Shown here one piece after another: positions 1 to 4,888 of a stretch of DNA of 5,389 nt (its first letter is position 1; the number at the start of each line of letters is the position of its first letter). The notes beneath the pieces were generated by a model. It saw only the letters and a program-made list of their open reading frames with translations. It was not told the DNA's origin and ran no database searches. The position numbers and the translations under genes were made by a program. The stretch is from an uncultured bacterium (GTDB lineage Bacteria; Bacteroidota; Bacteroidia; CAILMK01): assembly GCA_903835275.1 (NCBI GenBank), contig CAILMK010000405.1, positions 1-5,389 of the forward strand, written 5' to 3'.

Positions 1-1123
1 AGGATAATGTCATTTTCATTATGTTGCCAATCTTCACTTCTCCGTTTACAACAATTGGCGTTTCACTAATCTTACCAACTGCAAGTATGCACGCATCCGG
101 AGGATTGATTATGGCTGTAAATTCATCAATTCCAAACATTCCAAGATTGGAAATTGTAAAGGTATTACCTTCAAAATCTTGTGGTTGAAGTTTTTTATTC
201 TTGGCTTTATCTGCACTTGCCTTTACTTCATTGCTGATAACAGTAATTCTTTTCTGGTCAGCATTCCTGATAACAGGAACCACAAGACCTTCCTCAACTG
301 CAATGGCAACCCCTATGTTTACATAATTATAATAGCGGATCTTATCACCCATCCATGAAGCATTAACCTTAGGATGCCTTTTCAGGGCCTCGGCAACTGC
401 CTTAATAATTATATCATTAAAGGAGACCTTTTCTCCTGAAAATTCATTGATTCTCTTTCGGCTATCCATTGCCCTGTCCATATTTACAGACATAGTCAGG
501 TAAAAATGTGGTGCGCTGAACATACTTTCCGCCAATCTGCGTGCAATCGTCTTACGCATTTGGCTTAAGGCAACATCTTCAAATCCGCCTTGTGGAGCAG
601 CCGTTGAGGCAGCTGCCTGGTTTGCAGCCGGGGTATAATTTTCAATATCCCGCTTTACAATCCTTCCGTTATCACCGGAACCGGATACCTGTGAGATGTT
701 AATACCTTTATCTTCAGCTATTTTTTTAGCGAGTGGAGAAGCCTTTGTATGCGCATCACCTTGAGGGGCAGAAGCTTCAGGAGCTTGCGGAGCCGCAGCT
801 TGCGGAGCAGGACTATTTGCAGGAGCGGGTGCAGCTTGTGCAGCAGGTGCCGGTGCTGAGCCCATGGCTGACTGCCAATCTTCTCCGGCCTTGCCGATCA
901 CAGCAATGACGCCATCAACGGATACGGAGCTACCTTCCTTAACACCAATGTGTAAGAGTACTCCATCCGTGTAACTTTCAAGCTCCATGGTTGCCTTATC
1001 GGTTTCCACTTCGGCAAGTACATCACCGGATTTTACTGTATCACCTTCTTTTTTAAGCCAGGAAACGATAACACCTTCAGTCATCGTATCGCTCATACGA
1101 GGCATCTTTATAACTTCAGCCAT
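1..1123 (-). CDS. pdhC: Dihydrolipoamide acetyltransferase, E2 of pyruvate dehydrogenase (C-terminus cut off)
   Basis: This is the E2 core subunit of a 2-oxoacid dehydrogenase complex, most likely pyruvate dehydrogenase. It moves the acetyl group from lipoyl-lysine to CoA in the cytoplasm. The visible 374 residues hold, in order, one lipoyl domain (about 1-78) with the lipoylated lysine K43 in ETDKA, an Ala/Pro/Gln-rich linker (about 88-123), a peripheral subunit-binding domain (about 125-163, with ASPLAKKIA and GSGDNGRIVKRDI), a second flexible linker, and the acyltransferase domain from about 183, including SNLGMFGIDEF and INPPDACILAVG. The window ends just before the expected DHRVVDG active-site motif, so perhaps 40 residues are missing and catalytic competence cannot be judged. 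The start is secure because MAEVIKMPRMSDTM is a normal lipoyl-domain N-terminus. A single lipoyl domain is shorter than the two- or three-domain forms of other bacteria. The E2p rather than E2o/E2b assignment rests on overall motif style. The alternative symbol is aceF. Confidence 0.93.
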   Translation of the reverse strand, partial: MAEVIKMPRMSDTMTEGVIVSWLKKEGDTVKSGDVLAEVETDKATMELESYTDGVLLHIGVKEGSSVSVDGVIAVIGKAGEDWQSAMGSAPAPAAQAAPAPANSPAPQAAAPQAPEASAPQGDAHTKASPLAKKIAEDKGINISQVSGSGDNGRIVKRDIENYTPAANQAAASTAAPQGGFEDVALSQMRKTIARRLAESMFSAPHFYLTMSVNMDRAMDSRKRINEFSGEKVSFNDIIIKAVAEALKRHPKVNASWMGDKIRYYNYVNIGVAIAVEEGLVVPVIRNADQKRITVISNEVKASADKAKNKKLQPQDFEGNTFTISNLGMFGIDEFTAIINPPDACILAVGKISETPIVVNGEVKIGNIMKMTLS

Positions 1124-1164
1124 TAAGGGAATATTTTCGTTTGAATAGAAAACAATTAGAACTG

Positions 1165-1198
1165 CAAATATAACGAATACTTTTAAAATTGGTTCAAA
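1165..1198 (-). promoter_or_regulatory. Candidate promoter of the E2 gene
   Basis: Read on the minus strand, 1172-1165 is TATATTTG, a perfect match to the Bacteroidota -7 box TAnnTTTG. A TTTG at 1198-1195 sits 22 bases upstream, within the reported range for the -33 element. Transcription would begin around 1160, leaving an AT-rich leader of about 35 bases before the start codon at 1123. No Shine-Dalgarno sequence is evident, as is usual in this phylum. The match is seen directly; promoter activity is inferred. Confidence 0.6.
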
Positions 1199-1243
1199 AA
1201 CTAAAAAAAGTGCATTTTGAGGAAATTTTCATCCATTCTTTCA

Positions 1244-1257
1244 AAAAATGCATTTTT
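1244..1257. repeat. 14-bp perfect palindrome between divergent promoters
   Basis: The sequence AAAAATGCATTTTT is a perfect palindrome centred on 1250/1251. A related but imperfect copy, AAAAAGTGCATTTT, lies about 40 bases upstream at 1205-1218. The pair lies between the E2 and thyA promoters, where a dimeric repressor could bind. AT-rich palindromes also arise by chance, so an operator role is speculative. Confidence 0.35.
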
Positions 1258-1279
1258 ACCTGACCTCAAAAAGTATTGT

Positions 1280-1300
1280 CAATTGCCAACTGCCAATTGT
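1280..1300 (+). repeat. Three-unit heptanucleotide tandem repeat at the thyA promoter
   Basis: Three consecutive 7-base units, CAATTGC then CAACTGC then CAATTGT, occupy 1280-1286, 1287-1293 and 1294-1300. Units one and three each carry the TTG that could serve as the -33 element of the thyA promoter. The repeat fills much of the -33 to -7 spacer. A second heptanucleotide array with the same CAAT-type start occurs at 4859-4886. Confidence 0.6.
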
Positions 1301-1312
1301 TCTTTACCTTTG
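1283..1312 (+). promoter_or_regulatory. thyA promoter, Bacteroidota type
   Basis: TACCTTTG at 1305-1312 matches TAnnTTTG perfectly. TTG at 1283-1285 lies 19 bases upstream, the usual spacing to the -33 element. Only four bases separate the -7 box from the ATG at 1317. With transcription normally starting a few bases past this box, the mRNA should start at or within a base or two of the ATG and be leaderless. The box also argues against the upstream in-frame ATG at 1248, because a transcript from this promoter would not contain it. Confidence 0.7.
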
Positions 1313-1316
1313 TATC

Positions 1317-2111
1317 ATGGAAAATTATCTTTCCCTCCTTCGGGAAGTTTTGGAAAAAGGCAGTCGTAAAACAGACCGTACCGGAACGGGTACCATTAGT
1401 ATATTCGGGCCTCAGCTACGATTTGACCTGAGTCAAGGATTTCCACTGGTAACCACCAAGAAAGTACATTTAAAATCCATCATTTATGAGCTCCTTTGGT
1501 TCATAAGGGGTGAAACCAATATCAAATATCTCAAGGATAATGGAGTTTCCATCTGGGACGAATGGGCAAATGCTGAAGGAGAACTCGGGCCGGTGTACGG
1601 AAAACAATGGCGTTCCTGGACAGGAGCGGATGGCAAAACATACGACCAGTTGCAAATACTTATTGATACGCTTAAAAAAAGTCCTGATTCACGCAGGATG
1701 ATCATTAATGCATGGAATGTAGGCGACCTTGATAAAATGGCGCTTGCTCCCTGCCATTGCCTGTTTCAGTTCTATGTGGCGGATGGGAAACTATCCTGTC
1801 AGTTATACCAGCGCAGTGCCGATCTTTTCCTCGGTGTTCCTTTTAATATAGCATCGTATGCCTTGTTCACGATGATGATCGCACAGGTTACGGGATTGGA
1901 GGCAGGCGAGTTTATCCATACTTTTGGAGATGCACATATATATCTGAACCATCTGGAGCAGGTAAACACCCAGTTGGAAAGAATACCGAGGCCTTTGCCG
2001 CAAATGCACATCAATCCGGACATTAAAAATATCCTTGATTTCAAGTACGAAGATTTCAAACTGGAGAACTACGACCCCTACCCTGCCATAAAAGCGCCGG
2101 TGGCGATATAG
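1317..2111 (+). CDS. thyA: Thymidylate synthase
   Basis: Cytoplasmic ThyA methylates dUMP to dTMP using 5,10-methylene-tetrahydrofolate and releases dihydrofolate. From the ATG at 1317 the product is 264 residues, the same length as E. coli ThyA, and key residues fall at the same numbers: R21, E58, W80, the nucleophile C146 in APCHC, R166 and S167 in QRS, D169, N177, H207 and Y209, plus the phosphate-binding pair R126-R127. The C-terminus ends in PVAI, as expected for the isoleucine tail that closes over the active site. The frame is open up to an ATG at 1248, but those extra 23 residues lie outside the family and overlap the promoter, so the shorter start is preferred. It is followed after 86 bases by folA, which recycles its dihydrofolate product. 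It is a complete gene with no missing key residue. Confidence 0.98.
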   Translation: MENYLSLLREVLEKGSRKTDRTGTGTISIFGPQLRFDLSQGFPLVTTKKVHLKSIIYELLWFIRGETNIKYLKDNGVSIWDEWANAEGELGPVYGKQWRSWTGADGKTYDQLQILIDTLKKSPDSRRMIINAWNVGDLDKMALAPCHCLFQFYVADGKLSCQLYQRSADLFLGVPFNIASYALFTMMIAQVTGLEAGEFIHTFGDAHIYLNHLEQVNTQLERIPRPLPQMHINPDIKNILDFKYEDFKLENYDPYPAIKAPVAI

Positions 2112-2136
2112 CGAGGAAGTGAGTTTGTTAGTTAAT

Positions 2137-2162
2137 GGTTCGCCGCGGCGAATCTTCTTTTT
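2137..2162 (+). terminator. Rho-independent terminator after thyA
   Basis: GGTTCGC at 2137-2143 pairs with GCGAATC at 2148-2154 (seven pairs including one G-U) around a CGCG loop, followed by TTCTTTTT at 2155-2162. The core TTCGCCGCGGCGAA at 2139-2152 is a perfect 14-bp palindrome. It lies 25 bases past the thyA stop and should end much of the thyA transcript before folA. Because it is palindromic it could also be a remnant of a dispersed repeat. Confidence 0.6.
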
Positions 2163-2186
2163 GGAATTTCTTATATTCATAATTTG
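2160..2186 (+). promoter_or_regulatory. Weak candidate promoter for folA
   Basis: TTTG at 2160-2163 is followed 16 bases later by TAATTTG at 2180-2186, which is one base short of the TAnnTTTG box. The spacing is also shorter than usual. A promoter is expected here because of the terminator just upstream, and a start from this box would again give a very short leader (the ATG is at 2198). The match is imperfect, so read-through from thyA remains an alternative. Confidence 0.25.
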
Positions 2187-2197
2187 TAGTCTTCAGT

Positions 2198-2698
2198 ATG
2201 ATAATTTCCTTTATAGTAGCCATCGATAAGAAAAACGGCATGGGCAAGGATAACCACCTGCCCTGGTATCTTCCTGCTGATTTCAAAATGTTCAAGGAAA
2301 CCACAAAAGGACATTGTATCCTGATGGGAAGAAAATCTTTTGAATCCCTGAAATCCCCCCTTCCTTTGAGAACCAATATTGTACTTAGTAGAAAAGATGA
2401 TTTCCTTGCCGATGGGACCATCATCAAAAAGTCTTTGGACCTGGGAGTGGATTATGCCAATCAACTGGGGGAAACGGAACTCTTTATCATTGGCGGTGCC
2501 GAAATTTTCAAGCAGGCTTTTCCCATTGCTCATAGATTATATATCACTAAAATTAATGGGGAGTTTGAAGCAGATACATTCTTCCCTGAATTCGATCAAA
2601 GTGAATGGAAAACTGTAAAGTCAGAATTTCACGAGGCGGATGAAAAGAATAAATGGGATTTTACATTTTTGATATTGGAGAGGAAATTACTCAACTGA
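2198..2698 (+). CDS. folA: Dihydrofolate reductase
   Basis: FolA reduces dihydrofolate to tetrahydrofolate with NADPH in the cytoplasm, closing the cycle opened by ThyA. The 166-residue product has the usual chromosomal DHFR length and motifs: an N-terminal strand and Met20-type loop (NGMGKDNHLPW, 13-23), the substrate-protonating acid D28 in LPADFK, the NADPH-binding GRKSFES at 44-50, R58 in LPLRTN that contacts the substrate glutamate tail, IIGGAEIF at 97-104 with the conserved Gly-Gly, and T127 in EADTFFP. Small departures from the commonest forms are Met for Ile in the GxGK loop, Tyr for His in PWHLP, and Ser for Thr in GRKT; these sit close to the active site but leave the catalytic acid intact. 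The start is natural because DHFRs begin MIISFIVA-like, one or two residues before the first strand. It is codirectional with thyA, 86 bases downstream. Confidence 0.97.
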   Translation: MIISFIVAIDKKNGMGKDNHLPWYLPADFKMFKETTKGHCILMGRKSFESLKSPLPLRTNIVLSRKDDFLADGTIIKKSLDLGVDYANQLGETELFIIGGAEIFKQAFPIAHRLYITKINGEFEADTFFPEFDQSEWKTVKSEFHEADEKNKWDFTFLILERKLLN

Positions 2699-2745
2699 TT
2701 TTTCGAGCTTAGGAAAGGCCTTGAATTAAATAGCGTTTAGAAAAT

Positions 2746-2761
2746 CTTGGGGGCTTGGGGG
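2746..2761 (+). repeat. Two tandem CTTGGGGG units
   Basis: CTTGGGGG occurs twice without a gap (2746-2753 and 2754-2761), giving two runs of five G in an otherwise AT-rich spacer. It opens the repeat-rich part of the 2699-2971 non-coding stretch. No coding potential or terminator with a T-run is evident here. Confidence 0.55.
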
Positions 2762-2766
2762 CGTTA

Positions 2767-2837
2767 AAACAAAACCTTGTCTGAGCAAGTAGAATAATTA
2801 GATAGTCATGAAAGGTGCGGCGAGTTTGGTTTTGTTT
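2767..2837. repeat. Long-range 10-bp inverted repeat in the folA-peptidase spacer
   Basis: AAACAAAACC at 2767-2776 is the exact reverse complement of GGTTTTGTTT at 2828-2837, with a 51-base interior. The interior contains a small CTTG/CAAG stem (2776-2779 with 2786-2789). The right arm runs into a GC-rich block, GGCGGGCGGG, at 2841-2850. From memory of Bacteroidota genomes, the arrangement resembles dispersed intergenic elements, but I cannot verify copies from this window. Confidence 0.45.
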
Positions 2838-2875
2838 AGCGGCGGGCGGGAAGATTTTTAGCTATTTCATTCACA

Positions 2876-2915
2876 GCCTTGATTTTTTGCTTCTTTTGCA
2901 TCAAGGCAAAAGAAG
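2876..2915. repeat. Interleaved inverted repeats upstream of the peptidase gene
   Basis: Two perfect inverted repeats overlap. GCCTTGAT (2876-2883) pairs with ATCAAGGC (2900-2907), and CTTCTTTTGC (2890-2899) pairs with GCAAAAGAAG (2906-2915). The loop of the second hairpin is ATCAAG, which belongs to the 3' arm of the first. The two stems share bases 2906-2907, so they must compete or form a shortened pseudoknot. The element ends 56 bases before the peptidase start codon. Confidence 0.6.
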
Positions 2916-2971
2916 GGATAGAAAATAATTGTTGAAATGCCTTAAATTGCACAACTATTAGATATCCAAAA

Positions 2972-4717
2972 ATGCACCTAACCAAATCCTCCTTAGGACA
3001 ATTATCCTTCATTGTATTATTCCTGTTTGCGTCTGCAAATATATTCGGACAAAACCAACTGAAAAAAACAATTCCGAATCGTACCGCTACCTGGAACGAA
3101 TGCATTTCATTTTACAGGAATCTCTCTCAAAAATATCCTTCTAAAATAAAACTCATTGCAGATAAAAATCCTGATGAGAATGATACGTTCTATCATGTTT
3201 ATGTTGGGAGCGGACTTGCTTTGCATAAACCCGTCATTATGATCAATAATGCAATCCACCCGGGAGAACCGGAAGGTGTAGATGCAACTATGATGTTGGC
3301 TGATGAACTTATGGCAAATAAGAAGTACGAAAAAGTTCTGAAGGAATATGATATCATTATCATTCCCGGATATAATCAAAGTGGAATGAGAAGGCGTTCC
3401 TGTTGCTCCCGCGTCAACCAGGACGGTCCTTCAGAATATGGTTTTCGTGGAAATTCGCAGAACCTGGACCTTAACCGCGATTTTATTAAATGCGATTCAC
3501 GGGAAGCAATGCACTTTACTAAAGTATTTCATACATACAATCCCATTGCCTTCATAGATAATCATACTTCTGACGGAGCGGATTATCAATATACGCTCAC
3601 CTGCCTGAGTAATGCTCCTCGCCTGCCAAAGGCGATGTCGGAATATCTGCACGATAGGATACTCGTTTCAATCAATAATCAAACTACAACAGATGGATTT
3701 GAAATGTCGCCCTATGTAGAACCGATGAAACAAGTCCCTGATTCCGGCATAGCAGAAGATGTTTACTCTCCCCGGTTCGGATTGGAGTATGCTACTCTTT
3801 TCAATGCGTATTCATTTACGGTGGAAACGCATATGCTGAAACCTTTTCCAAAGCGTGTAGCTGCTACTTATTCATTTATGAATGCACTCCTGTTTGAATT
3901 TACGGAACATAAAAAGGAAATACTGGATGCACGAAAAACAGGAATGAAACAACTCGATGATTCCAAAGAAATGATATTGACATGGAAACTGGATACCGCA
4001 CACTATGATCTATTACCTTTTAAAGGCTATGCTGCAAAATACAAAGCAAGCAAAATCAGCGGTGAGCAAAGACTCTATTACGACGAGAAGGAACCTTACA
4101 CTAAAAACATAAAATATTTCCGCTACAATGTGCCGGGAATCATGGTGCAAAAACCATCAGCATATCTCCTACCCTCTACATGGATTGCAGTACGAGAACG
4201 TTTAGAATGGAACGGTATCAAAATGCAAAAACTTACTGTTGATACAACTCTGGATGCAGAGGTTTATTACATCACCAATTTCGCCAACAGAAATCCCAAA
4301 ATGCCATACGAGGGACACTATCTTCACACCAATGTGGAAGTACAAAAAAAGAAAGAGAAAATCACTGGACATAAAGGAGATTACATCATTCCAATCAGGC
4401 AGGAATCTCCTGAAGGAATAACAATGAACCAATACATTCCTGAAACACTGGAGCCGCAGGCAACAGATGCCTTTTTTGCATGGAATTTCTTCGATGGTAT
4501 TTTGCAGCAGAAAGAATATTATTCCGATTATGTTTTTGAAGACATCGCCGATAGTATTTTAAAAAATGATCCCAAGCTGAAAGAGGAATTGGTGAACAAG
4601 AAAAATTCTGATGAAGCTTTCGCAAAAAATCCACGTGCGCAACTGGATTTTATTTATATGCATTCGAAATATTTTGAAGGAACTGTGAACAGGTATCCGG
4701 TTGTGAGAATATTTTAG
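2972..4717 (+). CDS. Secreted M14-family zinc carboxypeptidase
   Basis: The 581-residue product starts with a signal peptide (about 1-26: MHLTKSS, then hydrophobic LSFIVLFLFASANIFG, likely cut before QNQ), so it should act in the periplasm or outside the cell. The peptidase domain (about 35-315) carries the M14 zinc ligands H96 and E99 (HPGE) and H198 (DNHTSDG), the substrate-binding N168-R169 in LNRDF, and the catalytic glutamate E285 in FTVETH. A second domain (about 330-581) contains EGHYLH, GDYIIP and FFAWNFFDGILQQKEYYS, a tail I associate with large Bacteroidota M14 enzymes; its role is unknown to me. There is no sorting-signal domain or lipobox. The natural substrate cannot be read from sequence: peptide C-termini or cell-wall peptides are both possible for M14. 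It lies alone between a repeat-rich spacer and a convergent gene. The start is set by the signal peptide. The segment 136-145 (QSGMRRRSCC) looks atypical. Confidence 0.9.
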   Translation: MHLTKSSLGQLSFIVLFLFASANIFGQNQLKKTIPNRTATWNECISFYRNLSQKYPSKIKLIADKNPDENDTFYHVYVGSGLALHKPVIMINNAIHPGEPEGVDATMMLADELMANKKYEKVLKEYDIIIIPGYNQSGMRRRSCCSRVNQDGPSEYGFRGNSQNLDLNRDFIKCDSREAMHFTKVFHTYNPIAFIDNHTSDGADYQYTLTCLSNAPRLPKAMSEYLHDRILVSINNQTTTDGFEMSPYVEPMKQVPDSGIAEDVYSPRFGLEYATLFNAYSFTVETHMLKPFPKRVAATYSFMNALLFEFTEHKKEILDARKTGMKQLDDSKEMILTWKLDTAHYDLLPFKGYAAKYKASKISGEQRLYYDEKEPYTKNIKYFRYNVPGIMVQKPSAYLLPSTWIAVRERLEWNGIKMQKLTVDTTLDAEVYYITNFANRNPKMPYEGHYLHTNVEVQKKKEKITGHKGDYIIPIRQESPEGITMNQYIPETLEPQATDAFFAWNFFDGILQQKEYYSDYVFEDIADSILKNDPKLKEELVNKKNSDEAFAKNPRAQLDFIYMHSKYFEGTVNRYPVVRIF

Positions 4718-4754
4718 GTGATTCTACAATAATTTCATCACTAATACCGGTAAG

Positions 4755-4767
4755 ATCCCTCCGGGAT
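4755..4767 (+). repeat. Small hairpin after the peptidase gene
   Basis: ATCCC (4755-4759) pairs with GGGAT (4763-4767) around a three-base TCC loop, 37 bases past the peptidase stop. No T-run follows, so it is a poor intrinsic terminator. The surrounding GATCCCTCCGGGATGAC resembles a short motif I recall as recurrent between Bacteroidota genes; that likeness is from memory. Confidence 0.35.
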
Positions 4768-4796
4768 GACAATTGCGAAAACTTAGTGATTACATC

Positions 4797-4822
4797 AGCG
4801 CTCTCTTAAAGGAGAGGGCGCT
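4797..4822. repeat. Bulged hairpin between convergent genes, possible bidirectional terminator
   Basis: AGCGC (4797-4801) pairs with GCGCT (4818-4822) and TCTC (4802-4805) with GAGA (4812-4815), around a TTAAAG loop with a two-G bulge at 4816-4817. It lies midway between the 3' ends of the peptidase gene and the minus-strand gene, where a two-way terminator would be expected. There is no good T-run on either side, so termination is only inferred. The AGGAGAGGG...GAGGGGTGAGA stretch to 4839 again resembles recurrent Bacteroidota intergenic sequence. Confidence 0.35.
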
Positions 4823-4858
4823 CGACAGAGGGGTGAGATAATAATCCGCGCATTGCGA

Positions 4859-4886
4859 CAATCCGCAATCGAAAATCCGAAATCAA
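4859..4886 (+). repeat. Four-unit degenerate heptanucleotide repeat
   Basis: Four consecutive 7-base units read CAATCCG, CAATCGA, AAATCCG and AAATCAA (4859-4865, 4866-4872, 4873-4879, 4880-4886). All four share AATC at positions 2-5. The array abuts the stop codon of the minus-strand gene (4891-4889). It has the same period as, and similar units to, the array at 1280-1300. Confidence 0.6.
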
Positions 4887-4888
4887 GA

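Noticed and set aside
1248..1316. N-terminal extension of ThyA from an ATG at 1248
   Set aside because: The extra 23 residues do not belong to the ThyA family, would cover the promoter and heptad repeat, and the ATG at 1317 gives the exact expected length.
1803..2180. Minus-strand frame of 125 codons opposite thyA
   Set aside because: It lies mostly antisense to conserved ThyA coding sequence and its translation has no recognisable domain; it is best explained as a shadow.
2177..2533. Minus-strand frame of 118 codons opposite folA
   Set aside because: It overlaps the well-supported FolA in antisense and has no family features.
2926..2949. Possible promoter for the peptidase (TAAATTG at 2943-2949)
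   Set aside because: It is one base short of the -7 consensus and there is no TTG at the right distance upstream.
2836..3105. Minus-strand frame of 89 codons over the repeat element and the start of the peptidase gene
   Set aside because: It is made of repeat sequence plus the antisense of the signal-peptide region; open by chance.
3359..3420. Possible compensated frameshift in the peptidase near residues 135-146
   Set aside because: The segment appears the normal length between flanking motifs, and neither alternative frame gives a better match; one hits a stop.
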